From: Bacteroidales bacterium
GTDB taxonomy: Bacteria > Bacteroidota > Bacteroidia > Bacteroidales > GWA2-32-17
DNA length: 56,230 nt
Direction: 5' to 3'
Assembly: GCA_013314715.1 (NCBI GenBank)
Contig: JABUFC010000020.1
Span: 1 to 56,230 of the forward strand
This document shows positions 33,226 to 42,428 of the stretch, piece after piece. The notes under the pieces are model-generated. The model searched no databases and had not been told where the DNA came from. It saw only the letters and a list, made by a program, of their open reading frames with translations. A program made the position numbers and the translations under genes. Within the stretch, counting starts at the first letter, position 1; each line of letters starts with the position of its first letter.

Positions 33226-33249
33226 TGTAAAAATGTTAAATTAACTTTG
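33219..33249 (+). promoter_or_regulatory. Promoter of tRNA-Pro
   Basis: TTG (33219-33221), 20 nt, then TAACTTTG (33242-33249), ending 21 nt before the tRNA gene. It is divergent from, and touches, the receptor promoter. Confidence 0.7.
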
Positions 33250-33270
33250 CACTGTAAAATTTTTAATATT

Positions 33271-33344
33271 CGGGGCGTGGCGCAGTTGGCTAGCGCACTT
33301 GCATGGGGTGCAAGGGGTCGGAAGTTCGAGTCTTCTCGCCCCGA
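33271..33344 (+). tRNA. tRNA-Pro, anticodon GGG
   Basis: The 74-nt cloverleaf has a perfect 7-bp acceptor stem (CGGGGCG with CGCCCCG), a D arm (GCGC, AGTTGGCTAG, then GCGC pairing) and an anticodon stem CTTGC/GCAAG around the loop ATGGGGT, giving anticodon GGG. The T arm is GGAAG-TTCGAGT-CTTCT and the discriminator is A. The CCA end is not encoded. It has its own promoter and a terminator directly downstream. Confidence 0.96.
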
Positions 33345-33356
33345 CAATATGAAAAG

Positions 33357-33389
33357 GGCTGTCTCAAATGTGAGTCAGTCTTTTTTTTT
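33357..33389 (+). terminator. Rho-independent terminator of tRNA-Pro
   Basis: GGCTGTCTCA and TGAGTCAGTC pair in a 10-bp stem with one wobble and one mismatch around a 4-nt loop, followed by nine T residues. The rest of the 263-nt gap to the antiporter holds nothing else I recognise except the antiporter promoter. Confidence 0.8.
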
Positions 33390-33580
33390 CAATGTTTTGA
33401 AAATTAGTTTATTGATTGTTTAAGTTGCACAATTTTGAATAAACTTCATTTAATTTATCAATTACGCATAAAAAAAATGTAACTTAGGTTTAACAGATAA
33501 TATTAGTTTGTTTAAGAAACGATGTTTTATGTTTAAATTTATTTTGAATGGATATGCAGTGTTTTATATATTAAATATCG

Positions 33581-33588
33581 TATCTTTG
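33581..33588 (+). promoter_or_regulatory. Predicted antiporter promoter, -7 element
   Basis: TATCTTTG followed by C lies 19 nt before the antiporter ATG and matches the Bacteroidetes -7 consensus; the -33 box is weak. Confidence 0.5.
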
Positions 33589-33607
33589 CATTACTGAAAA
33601 AACTTTT

Positions 33608-35734
33608 ATGTTGCCCATAAATGAGCTTTTGTTGCAGGAATTTAAAATTCCTTTACAAAATCCGATTTTAGTTTTTGCGCTTATACTGTTAATAATCTTG
33701 TTTTCTCCCATAATTCTTAAAAAACTAAATATACCTTCGCTCATTGGTTTAATTATTTCTGGTGTTATTATTGGACCTCATGGGCTCAATTTACTTGAAA
33801 AAAATTTTGCAGTTGATTTATTTTCAACTATCGGATTGTTATATATTATGTTTATTGCAGGCTTAGAGTTAGATTTGAATGAATTTATAGCCAATAGGAA
33901 AAAGAGTATAATTTTTGGTTTTCTTACTTTTGCTATACCTATTGGAATAGGCTTCCCAATTTGTTATTATTGGCTTGGTTATAATATAATTGCAAGTTTT
34001 TTAATTTCAAGCATGTTTGCAACTCAAACATTAGTGGCATACCCCATTGTGAGTAAGCTTGGTGTAGCAAAAAATGAAGCCGTAGCTATAACTATAGGTG
34101 GAACAATTTTTACCGATACGGCTGTTTTAATAAATTTGGCCATTATAAAAAATATTAACGCAGCTACTACTGACAATACCTTTTGGATTGCCTTAACCAT
34201 CTCATTGATCATTTTTTTAATAATAATGTTTTTTATTATTCCGCGTATTACAAAGTGGTTTTTTCAGAAGTTAGAGAGTGAAAAATATTCGCATTACATA
34301 TATGTATTATTTATTCTTTTTTTATCTGCATTTTTATCTCAATTATCGGGTTTAGAGCCTATTATTGGTGCTTTTGCGGCTGGAATAGCTATGAATTTGG
34401 TTATTCCGCACTCCAGTGCTCTTATGAACAGAATAGAATTTATTGGCAATTCTCTTTTTATTCCGTTTTTTTTAATTTCGGTAGGTATGATAATAGACGT
34501 CAGCGTCATTTTTCAAGGTCCTACAACTATATTGATATCGGCAATTCTTATTATTATTGCTTTATTTAGTAAATATCTTGCTGCATTATTCACTCAATTT
34601 ATTTTTAAATATACAGCTACTCAACGACAACTTATTTTTGGTTTAAGTAGTGCTCATGCGGCTGCCATATTAGCTTTTATTTTGGTTGGTTATAAGGCTC
34701 ATATTATTGACGATACCGTTTTTAATGGAACGATTATATTAATTTTGATTACTTGCATAGTCTCATCATTTGTTACCGAGAAAGCAGCCAAACAATTAGT
34801 TATTCAAGGTGATTCAAAAATACATAATTTAGGTTTAAATGTTTGGGAATATATTCTTATTCCAATTGTAAATTGGACGAATTTAGAAAAGATTTTACGT
34901 TTTGCTATTTTGCTAAAAGATAAAAAATCGCCGAACCCGATTTCTTTACTAACGATTGTTCCAAATGATTTAGAAGCAGAGGTAAATATTATCAAATCGA
35001 GAAAAAAATTGGAAGAATATTTAGAAACTGCTTCGTCGACAGAAACTCCAGTTAATATTATCGTAAGTATTGACCATAATGCTATAGCCGGCATACTACG
35101 AACATCAAAAGAAATTATGGCCAATATGCTCTTAATAGGTTGGCCAAAGAAAGCAGATATTTTTGATAAAATATTAGGCGATAATATAGAAAAACTTATT
35201 ACTGAACTTGATAAAAATATTTTTTTAGCTCATTTCGAAAAACCTTTTACTAGTATAAAGCGGATTATACTTATTACTCCACCATTAGCGGAAAAAGAAT
35301 ATGGTTTTAATCTTTGGAGAACAAAAATTTTGAAAATTGCTAACGAACTAACTGTTTCTATTGTTCATTTTGGCGATATAAAAACCTATGATGCGATTTC
35401 TGATGAATATAAAAAGAAAAATAGTTCATTACCAATTACATTTATTCCTTTTAATGAATGGGAAGATTTTTTAATACTTTCAAAATATATCAAAAATAAT
35501 GATTTAATAGTATTAGTGTCGGCAAGAAAAAGAAGTGTTTCTTATATTAACGAATTAGAAAATATTCCTGTTAAAATGGATAAATATTTTAATGAAAACA
35601 ACAAGATAGTTGTTTTTCCACAACAATCGTCGAATAATTATTTAAATTTAAGTTACGAAAATATTCCAACAGGAATGAAAACTGTACGGCTTGTGGGGAA
35701 AGGAATTAGTTATATTTTTAAAAAGCAAAAATAA
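33608..35734 (+). CDS. Monovalent cation:proton antiporter (CPA2/Kef type)
   Basis: The 708-residue membrane protein exchanges Na+ or K+ for protons. About 12 hydrophobic segments occupy residues 15-390, with the family's GLIISGVIIGPHGLNLL, the FIAGLELD acidic pair and ISSMFATQTLVAYP. The C-terminal ~290 residues are soluble: two segments (LRFAILLKDKKSPNPISLL and FTSIKRIILITPPLAEKEYG) look like universal-stress-type regulatory domains rather than the TrkA-N domain of KefB. The ion specificity cannot be read. Confidence 0.88.
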   Translation: MLPINELLLQEFKIPLQNPILVFALILLIILFSPIILKKLNIPSLIGLIISGVIIGPHGLNLLEKNFAVDLFSTIGLLYIMFIAGLELDLNEFIANRKKSIIFGFLTFAIPIGIGFPICYYWLGYNIIASFLISSMFATQTLVAYPIVSKLGVAKNEAVAITIGGTIFTDTAVLINLAIIKNINAATTDNTFWIALTISLIIFLIIMFFIIPRITKWFFQKLESEKYSHYIYVLFILFLSAFLSQLSGLEPIIGAFAAGIAMNLVIPHSSALMNRIEFIGNSLFIPFFLISVGMIIDVSVIFQGPTTILISAILIIIALFSKYLAALFTQFIFKYTATQRQLIFGLSSAHAAAILAFILVGYKAHIIDDTVFNGTIILILITCIVSSFVTEKAAKQLVIQGDSKIHNLGLNVWEYILIPIVNWTNLEKILRFAILLKDKKSPNPISLLTIVPNDLEAEVNIIKSRKKLEEYLETASSTETPVNIIVSIDHNAIAGILRTSKEIMANMLLIGWPKKADIFDKILGDNIEKLITELDKNIFLAHFEKPFTSIKRIILITPPLAEKEYGFNLWRTKILKIANELTVSIVHFGDIKTYDAISDEYKKKNSSLPITFIPFNEWEDFLILSKYIKNNDLIVLVSARKRSVSYINELENIPVKMDKYFNENNKIVVFPQQSSNNYLNLSYENIPTGMKTVRLVGKGISYIFKKQK

Positions 35735-35737
35735 GTA

Positions 35738-37114
35738 TCAATTGGAAATAATTTTTAAAATTTTATTTACATGGTTCCATGCCTTTTCTTTGTTAGGAGC
35801 TTCGGCATAAAGGCGAATAATGGGTTCGGTATTTGAAGGTCGAATGTGTACCCAACCATCGGCAAAATCTAAGCGAAGACCGTCAATGGTTGATTTTGAT
35901 TGATAGGGAATAGTGGTTTCGATTTTTTCTTTGATGATGTTGAAATTAAAACCGGGTTGAAGGTTTATTTTATGTTTAACCATATAATATTGTGGATATG
36001 TAGCTTTTAATTGCGACATTGAAAGTCCTTTTTTTGTGAAATAGCTTAAAAACAAGGCGACACCGACTAAAGCGTCGCGGCCATAATGTAAGTCAGGGTA
36101 AATGACGCCACCGTTTCCTTCGCCTCCAATTACTGCATTTTTTTCTTTCATCATTTGAACGACATTTACTTCGCCAACAGCCGAATGAAAGCATTGACTG
36201 TTGAATTTAGCACTAATATCATCTAATGCACGCGAAGAACTGAGGTTAGAAACAGTGTTGCCTTGGGTGTGAGATAAAACATAATCGGCAACAGCAACTA
36301 AGGTATATTCTTCGCCGAACATGGTACCATCTTCGCAAATAAAAGCAAGTCGATCTACATCGGGATCAACCACAATGCCAAGATGTGCATGGTTTTCTAC
36401 TACTGTCTGTTTTATTTGACTTAAATGTTCATCGAGCGGTTCAGGATTATGAGCAAATTGTCCATTGATTTCGCTGTTTAGTAAAATTATATCGTTAACG
36501 CCGAGTTGCTTGAGTAAAGCAGGGATAGCCATTGCACCCACAGAATTAATGGCATCGACTACTACTTTTAGGTTGGCTGATTTTATTTCTGTAGGCGTAA
36601 CAAGAGGAAGTGCAAGTATTTTTTGAATATGATAATCGAGATAATCTTTAGTAATTATTTGACCAAGTTGATGTATTTTGGCAAATTCAAACGATAAATT
36701 GTTGCTAAGTTCAAGTACCGAGGCTCCGTCAGCAGCACTCAAAAATTCTCCACGATGGTTGAGTAGTTTTAGCGCATTCCATTGTGCAGGGTTATGGCTT
36801 GCTGTAACAATTATGCCTCCATCGGCATGTTCGCCCATGACGGCCATTTCGGTGGTAGGTGTAGTGGCTAAACCGATATCAATAACATTTGCACCACAAG
36901 CAACCAGCGTGTTAATAATGAGATTTTTTATCATCTCGCCTGATATGCGAGCATCGCGTCCTACTACTACAATAATATTTTCTTTATTAACATGTTGTTT
37001 GCACCATGCTGCATACGATGCTGTAAAAAGAACTACATCGAGGGGTGTGAGGTTTTCGTTGATTTTGCCTCCAATGGTACCTCTAATACCCGAAATAGAT
37101 TTTATTAAAGTCAT
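35738..37114 (-). CDS. glmM: Phosphoglucosamine mutase
   Basis: GlmM converts glucosamine-6-phosphate to glucosamine-1-phosphate for UDP-GlcNAc and cell wall synthesis. The 458-residue protein starts SISGIRGTIGGKINEN and has the phosphoserine loop GIIVTASHNPAQWNALKL, the metal-binding VDPDVDRLAFI (DxDxD) and the sugar-phosphate RPSNTEPIIRLYAEA loop near the end. Other alpha-D-phosphohexomutases (phosphomannomutase) are close relatives, so the exact sugar is likely rather than certain. It follows the glucosaminidase gene by 2 nt, forming a wall-related operon. Confidence 0.92.
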   Translation of the reverse strand: MTLIKSISGIRGTIGGKINENLTPLDVVLFTASYAAWCKQHVNKENIIVVVGRDARISGEMIKNLIINTLVACGANVIDIGLATTPTTEMAVMGEHADGGIIVTASHNPAQWNALKLLNHRGEFLSAADGASVLELSNNLSFEFAKIHQLGQIITKDYLDYHIQKILALPLVTPTEIKSANLKVVVDAINSVGAMAIPALLKQLGVNDIILLNSEINGQFAHNPEPLDEHLSQIKQTVVENHAHLGIVVDPDVDRLAFICEDGTMFGEEYTLVAVADYVLSHTQGNTVSNLSSSRALDDISAKFNSQCFHSAVGEVNVVQMMKEKNAVIGGEGNGGVIYPDLHYGRDALVGVALFLSYFTKKGLSMSQLKATYPQYYMVKHKINLQPGFNFNIIKEKIETTIPYQSKSTIDGLRLDFADGWVHIRPSNTEPIIRLYAEAPNKEKAWNHVNKILKIISN

Positions 37115-37116
37115 AT

Positions 37117-38073
37117 TTATTTTATAGTTTCAGGAGTTAATGGTCGTCTAGTTCTTAAATAGATTACGTCACCGAGCTTTACTTCTTCGTCAGACATGAG
37201 ATTGTTTCGATAACGCAGTTTTTTTAGCTTTACTGCATAATATTGCGAAATACTATAAAGTGTTTCGCCAGGTTTTACGATATGTTTTTCTTTACCGACT
37301 TCTGCTTTGTTGCGTTTGGGTTGAATGTAAAGTACCTGTCCAACATGTAAAGTGCTATCTTTCGTTAAATCGTTATATTTATATAATTGTTTTTCCCACA
37401 TATCGAATTCTTTGGCAATTCCTTCGAAGCTATCATTGTTTTTGACAATAATGTATAGCACGTCGTTATTTTTCTTGACTTCGTGTTTATTAAGCTGAAT
37501 ATTCCAGTCGTCAGAAGCTGTTTTGCCTTGAGAAGCAGTTTGATTATTGTTGTGCGCATTAAGTTTTATGTCTTCGTCGTATTGGAACAACTGAAAATCT
37601 TCGATAATCTTTATGAGCAAGTCGGCATATTGTGGGTTGGTTGCGTAACCGGCATCTTTGAGCCCTTTTGCCCATCCTTTATAATCTCGTGTGTCGAGTT
37701 GAAATAAACCTGCATATCGCTTGGTTGTGGTTAAATATGAAGAATGATCATCGAAGCTTTCTTTTACTGAGTTGTATTTGCGAAAGCAATCGTTGGGATT
37801 ATCATCGTCTTTATAAACTTTTTCGCCGTTCCAATTCATACCACATTTAATGCCAAAATGATTGTTGGCTTCTTTTGCTAGCCAACTATTGCCGTCGTCG
37901 CTTTCGAGGCATGCCTGAGCAAGTGTTATACTAGCCGGAATGCCCGTTTTCCGCATTTCGTCGATAGCAGCTTGTTTATATTTTTCAATGTATTCAAGGC
38001 GTGTTGTTCGTTTATTTTGGTTGTAAACAAATAATGATAGTGTTATAAATACAAGTGTAACTAACGTCTTCAT
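37117..38073 (-). CDS. Secreted glucosaminidase-domain protein with two LysM repeats
   Basis: Such enzymes cut the glycan chain of peptidoglycan. The 318-residue protein has a signal peptide (MKTLVTLVFITLSLFVYNQ). A glucosaminidase (FlgJ-like) domain follows, with IPASITLAQACLESDDGNS containing the catalytic Glu and NNHFGIKCG further along. Two C-terminal LysM modules follow (IIVKNNDSFEGIAKEFDM and HIVKPGETLYSISQYYAV), which bind the wall. It precedes glmM by 2 nt on the same strand. Confidence 0.93.
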   Translation of the reverse strand: MKTLVTLVFITLSLFVYNQNKRTTRLEYIEKYKQAAIDEMRKTGIPASITLAQACLESDDGNSWLAKEANNHFGIKCGMNWNGEKVYKDDDNPNDCFRKYNSVKESFDDHSSYLTTTKRYAGLFQLDTRDYKGWAKGLKDAGYATNPQYADLLIKIIEDFQLFQYDEDIKLNAHNNNQTASQGKTASDDWNIQLNKHEVKKNNDVLYIIVKNNDSFEGIAKEFDMWEKQLYKYNDLTKDSTLHVGQVLYIQPKRNKAEVGKEKHIVKPGETLYSISQYYAVKLKKLRYRNNLMSDEEVKLGDVIYLRTRRPLTPETIK

Positions 38074-38092
38074 ATAAATATTTTTTTGCCTT

Positions 38093-38100
38093 CAAATTTA
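38093..38100 (-). promoter_or_regulatory. Predicted promoter of the glucosaminidase-glmM operon, -7 element
   Basis: The minus strand reads TAAATTTG, a full match to the -7 consensus, 19 nt before the start codon. Confidence 0.5.
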
Positions 38101-38293
38101 CATGAAAAATTTTAGGTTTTATATAGAATTAGTAAAAGAAATGAAACAATTGGGGCTTTTGCATTAAGTTGTAGAAGTAACGCTATGATTTAACGAATCC
38201 ATAAATTTTAATATGAGGTAGTAAAAATATTAAATTCAAATTTTTAAGTTTATAGAAATTTCATTTTTTCTATCTTTCAATTATTTCATAAAA

Positions 38294-39760
38294 ATGATTA
38301 GGTTTGCAGAAAAAAATATGACACAAATAGATAAAATAACCAGTATTTTACCAGATGTTCATTTGGTATTCCTAATGAACGAACATAGTGAAATAGAACA
38401 AGTTTCGTTGACAAAAACCGAACAAACTTATTTTCAGCAACAAATTAAATCTAAACAAAGGTCAATTAATATCAACGCCTTTTATCGATGGATGTTCTTT
38501 AGGGTTATTGAGTCTGATATCGAAAAAAATGAAATTAAAGAAAAAATACGTCGAGAAGCAGCTTCTTTGCTTAATATTCTTAAAGAACAAAGAATTAGTA
38601 CGATTCAACTCATTAATGTTACAAATAATGCTCAGCACACACTTGCATTCATCGAAGGGCTTCTACTTGGACAATATTCTTTTACAAAATATCTTACCCA
38701 GAAACAGGAATCGGCTTGGATGCTCCAAAAAATTATGGTTTACGATGAAAATATTGAATGGGGAAGCATAAACGAGCTAAAAAATATTTCCGAGGCTGTT
38801 TATTTTTCTCGTGACTTGATAAACGAACCTCCTAACACTTTAAACACTATATATTTAGCCGAACAAGCAAAAAAAATGGCAAACGAAAACGGCATCGAAA
38901 TAAAAGTTTTCGATAAAAAAGAAATTGAAGCCATGGGTATGGGAGGATTACTTGCTGTAAATCGTGGTAGTGTCGATCCTCCTATTTTTATGCATTTAAC
39001 GTATAAGCCTCAGAATGCTAGAAATACTCAGCCTTTTGTTTTTGTGGGTAAAGGAATTACTTTCGATTCGGGAGGCTTAAATCTTAAGCCTGGCGATAGT
39101 ATGGATGGTATGAAAAGCGATATGAGTGGAGCTGCTGCTGTATTAGGTTGTTTAATGGCATTAGCCAAAAACCAAGTTCCGGTTTATGTTATAGGTTTAA
39201 TTCCTTCGACCGATAATCGTCCGGGGTTTAATGCTTTTGCACCAGGCGATATTATTCGCATGATGGATGGTAGTACGGTTGAAATGCTTAATTCCGATGC
39301 CGAAGGTAGAATGATACTTGCCGATGCGCTTCACTTTGCCAAGCAATTTGAGCCCAAATTAGTTGTCGATATAGCTACGCTTACTGGTTCAGCCAGCGCT
39401 GCTGTTGGAAGAAATGCGACGGTTGCATTTGCTAAAACTAATGAAAAAACTTATGAAATACTAGAACAATCGGCATTTAATACATGGGAACGTATAGTTC
39501 GATTTCCATTATGGGACGATTATGCTGAGATGTTAAAATCTGAAATTGCCGATTGCAAAAATATTGGTAATCGCCATGCTGGAGCTATAACAGCAGCTAA
39601 GTTTTTAGAACGCTTTACTCAATATCCATGGATACATTTAGATATTGCAGGTCCCGCATTTCTCGATAAAAAAGATAGTTATCGTGGAGTAGGAGGCACT
39701 GCGGTTGGTGTACGGCTTGTTTATGACTTTTTTAAGAAAATGATGAGTGAATCATTTTAA
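38294..39760 (+). CDS. pepA: Leucyl aminopeptidase family protein (M17)
   Basis: M17 enzymes are two-zinc aminopeptidases that release N-terminal residues. The 488-residue protein has the metal and substrate motifs VGKGITFDSGGLNLKPG, SMDGMKSDMSGAAAVLG and the signature NSDAEGRMILADAL. The first ~180 residues are the variable N-terminal domain. The ATG at 38294 is used; Met9 is an alternative. Its 3' end overlaps the convergent RNase R gene by 29 nt. Confidence 0.94.
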   Translation: MIRFAEKNMTQIDKITSILPDVHLVFLMNEHSEIEQVSLTKTEQTYFQQQIKSKQRSININAFYRWMFFRVIESDIEKNEIKEKIRREAASLLNILKEQRISTIQLINVTNNAQHTLAFIEGLLLGQYSFTKYLTQKQESAWMLQKIMVYDENIEWGSINELKNISEAVYFSRDLINEPPNTLNTIYLAEQAKKMANENGIEIKVFDKKEIEAMGMGGLLAVNRGSVDPPIFMHLTYKPQNARNTQPFVFVGKGITFDSGGLNLKPGDSMDGMKSDMSGAAAVLGCLMALAKNQVPVYVIGLIPSTDNRPGFNAFAPGDIIRMMDGSTVEMLNSDAEGRMILADALHFAKQFEPKLVVDIATLTGSASAAVGRNATVAFAKTNEKTYEILEQSAFNTWERIVRFPLWDDYAEMLKSEIADCKNIGNRHAGAITAAKFLERFTQYPWIHLDIAGPAFLDKKDSYRGVGGTAVGVRLVYDFFKKMMSESF

Positions 39761-41864
39761 AATCGAGGTGACGTTTTTCGAGGTTGATTTTTAGTACTTC
39801 GATAGTAACAGTATCGCCCATGCGGTAGCGTTTTTTATATTTTCTACCGTACACTTCCATTCGTTCTTCGTCGTAGATATAAAAGTCGTCATCCATGTCG
39901 CGGAGGGCAATCATGCCTTCTGCTTTAGTTTCGGGTAATTGAACAAAAATTCCCCATTCTGTCATGCCTGAAATAAATCCTTTGAATCGTTGACCTATTT
40001 TATCAGACATGTATTCAATTTGTTTATATTTAATAGAAGCACGTTCTGCATCGGCGGCTAATTGTTCCATTTCTGACGAATGTTTACATTTAACTTCTAA
40101 TTGTTCGGCATGTACCGATTTTTCTTTATTCAAATATCGTTCGAGTAGCCGATGAACCATAAGGTCGGGATAACGTCGAATAGGCGATGTAAAATGTGTA
40201 TAATAATCGAAAGCTAAGCCATAGTGTCCAATGTTTTTAGAAGAGTAAACAGCTTTAGCCATTGCTCGAATGGCCATGTTTTCAAGAATATCGCGTTCGG
40301 GTTTAAGTCTAATTTGTTCGAGCATTTGATTTACCGAGTTTGAAATTTGCTGTTGTGAGCGGGTTTTAATTTCAAAGCCCCATTGTTTAGCAAAAATACT
40401 AAATTGACGAAGTTTTTCGGGATTGGGTTTATCGTGGATTCGGTAAACAAAAGCTTTGGCACTTTCTTGACCTTTGCGTTTTCCGACATATTCAGCTACC
40501 TTCCGATTGGCAAGGAGCATAAATTCTTCGATTAGTTTATTCGAATCTTTTGTTTCTTTAAAATAAACACCAATGGGTTTCCCTTTTTCGTCGAGCTTAA
40601 ATTTTACTTCTATTTTGTCGAAAGCCATTGCACCTTTTTTCATACGTTGTTGGCGTAAGATTTTGGCAAAGCGATCGAGGGTTAATAATTCTGTAGCAAA
40701 TTCGCCTTCTTGTTTTTCGATTATTTCTTGTGCTTCGTCATAATTAAATCGGCGATTGCTTTTAATAATTGTTTTACCGAACCATTCGTCTTTGATGTTC
40801 ATTTCGTCGTCAACTATAAAAACAGCCGAAAAGCAGAGTTTTTCTTCGTTAGGGCGTAATGAGCAAACTTTATTAGAGAGTTTTTCGGGTAACATGGGGA
40901 CCACTCTATCGACCAAGTAAATAGATGTAGCACGCTTGTATGCTTCTAAATCAAGAACTGAGCCTTCCTGAACATAATAACTGACGTCGGCGATATGGAC
41001 TCCTATTTCCCAAAGATTATTTTCTACTTTTTGTATTGAGAGAGCGTCGTCAAAATCTTTGGCATCGGCAGGGTCGATGGTAAAAGTGAGTATATTTCTG
41101 AAATCGCGACGTTTTTTATATTCTTCAGCTGGAATTTCGTCTGGAATTTGTTCGGCAGCTTTTTCTACTTCTTCGTTAAATCGAATGGGTAAATTGAATT
41201 CGGCTAAAATAGCATGCATTTCGGTTTGATGTTCGCCAGCTTTACCTAATATTTCAACAACTTCGCCTAATGGATTTTTGCTTCGTTCTGCCCATTCTAC
41301 TATTTTAACAATTACCTTTTGACCATTTTTAGCTCCGTGCAAGTTTTCGAGTGGTATAAAAATATCGTAAGGATAAATTTTGGCATCAGTAACTAAAAAT
41401 GCAAAAGAATGTGATATTTCAATGGTTCCAACGATGGTACGTTGCGAACGTTCGATTATTTCAACTACTACTCCTTCTAAAAAGTCCGATTTTTTTTGAG
41501 CAAAAAGGCGAAGCTTAACTTTATCGCCCGGTAGAGCTTTGTTTAAATAACGTGGGTAAATAGTAATTTCTTTGCCTGTATTTTCGTCAATAACAGTTCC
41601 AATGCCATGTGGGTTAATTTGCATAATGCCAATTACGGTTCCTGTTTCAGATTTTAAGCGATATTTGCCACGTTGAGCCTCTTCAAGAAAATCCTGACGA
41701 GCGAGCTCTTCTAATGCGTGTAATATTTCGTGTTTTTCGACAACATTTGTTATTTGAAGCTGTTTGCTAACTTGCTTGTAATTTAAACTACGTCCAGGGT
41801 TGTTAATAAAGAATCCTTTAACTATATTTATGATATTAGAATTCTGTCGTTTTTTTGATGCCAT
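39732..41864 (-). CDS. rnr: Ribonuclease R
   Basis: RNase R degrades structured RNA from the 3' end. The 710-residue protein has an N-terminal winged-helix segment (NNPGRSLNYKQVSKQL), cold-shock domains, the RNB catalytic domain (TIDPADAKDFDDALSI with the metal-binding Asp residues, and HYGLAFDYYTHFTSPIRRYPD) and a C-terminal S1 domain (FKGFISGMTEWGIFVQL). The length matches the family. A -7 element (41885-41892) precedes it. Confidence 0.96.
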   Translation of the reverse strand: MASKKRQNSNIINIVKGFFINNPGRSLNYKQVSKQLQITNVVEKHEILHALEELARQDFLEEAQRGKYRLKSETGTVIGIMQINPHGIGTVIDENTGKEITIYPRYLNKALPGDKVKLRLFAQKKSDFLEGVVVEIIERSQRTIVGTIEISHSFAFLVTDAKIYPYDIFIPLENLHGAKNGQKVIVKIVEWAERSKNPLGEVVEILGKAGEHQTEMHAILAEFNLPIRFNEEVEKAAEQIPDEIPAEEYKKRRDFRNILTFTIDPADAKDFDDALSIQKVENNLWEIGVHIADVSYYVQEGSVLDLEAYKRATSIYLVDRVVPMLPEKLSNKVCSLRPNEEKLCFSAVFIVDDEMNIKDEWFGKTIIKSNRRFNYDEAQEIIEKQEGEFATELLTLDRFAKILRQQRMKKGAMAFDKIEVKFKLDEKGKPIGVYFKETKDSNKLIEEFMLLANRKVAEYVGKRKGQESAKAFVYRIHDKPNPEKLRQFSIFAKQWGFEIKTRSQQQISNSVNQMLEQIRLKPERDILENMAIRAMAKAVYSSKNIGHYGLAFDYYTHFTSPIRRYPDLMVHRLLERYLNKEKSVHAEQLEVKCKHSSEMEQLAADAERASIKYKQIEYMSDKIGQRFKGFISGMTEWGIFVQLPETKAEGMIALRDMDDDFYIYDEERMEVYGRKYKKRYRMGDTVTIEVLKINLEKRHLDFKMIHSSFS

Positions 41865-41884
41865 TGATATGATTATTAATTTAA

Positions 41885-41892
41885 CAAAGATA
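41885..41892 (-). promoter_or_regulatory. Predicted rnr promoter, -7 element
   Basis: The minus strand reads TATCTTTG, a full match to the -7 consensus, 20 nt before the rnr ATG. No clear -33 box. Confidence 0.5.
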
Positions 41893-41997
41893 ACTGTTTT
41901 AAGTAACAGAAAGAAATGTTTATTCCGCTAAATAAGGGATATTAACTTTTATTTAATATAAAGTTGAAATAGGAATAATTTGCTGTTTTTTTGTTGA

Positions 41998-42426
41998 TTA
42001 GTTGATTTTATTGGGTAATTCTTTTATAACATCATCAATTTTATCGTCAAAACGTAAATCTTGTATTTGCCAATGGTCGGTTGCGAAGTATAGAGTAAAA
42101 ACAATTTTAATAGGTTGTCGGTCAAAAACCATCAAATATCCCATATGTACCAATGTATTGTTGACCTCTTTGTGCATGTATTTTTCGTAACGATAAAAAT
42201 TGCCGATAATGGGCAAAGCCTTATCGAACTTAGCTTTTAAACTGGTAACGATTTCAGGATTCTGTTTTAAGTATTTATTTGTAGCAAAGACATATTCTAA
42301 ACTGCGTTCTACTCCTTTGGTTTTAAAATAAATAAAAAACGAATCTGCTACTTCGTCTGGTGTTTTTTGAGCTAGTACCGATTGAATAATCAATATTACG
42401 AATAGTGTTAAAATAATGGTTCTCAT
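41998..42426 (-). CDS. Small exported protein of unknown function
   Basis: The 142-residue protein has a signal peptide (MRTIILTLFVILIIQSVLAQ). A compact alpha/beta body begins TPDEVADSFFIYFKTKGVERSL and ends with a strand-rich VHMGYLMVFDRQP and IVFTLYFATDHWQIQDLRFDD. The pattern recalls DUF4019- or NTF2-like secreted proteins, but I do not recognise the family. It lies 2 nt after apbE, so it is probably cotranscribed with it. Confidence 0.75.
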   Translation of the reverse strand: MRTIILTLFVILIIQSVLAQKTPDEVADSFFIYFKTKGVERSLEYVFATNKYLKQNPEIVTSLKAKFDKALPIIGNFYRYEKYMHKEVNNTLVHMGYLMVFDRQPIKIVFTLYFATDHWQIQDLRFDDKIDDVIKELPNKIN

Positions 42427-42428
42427 AT

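Noticed and set aside
36678-37127. 149-codon + strand open frame opposite glmM
   Set aside because: It is the antisense of a strongly conserved gene region (phosphoserine loop); the length comes from codon bias of glmM.
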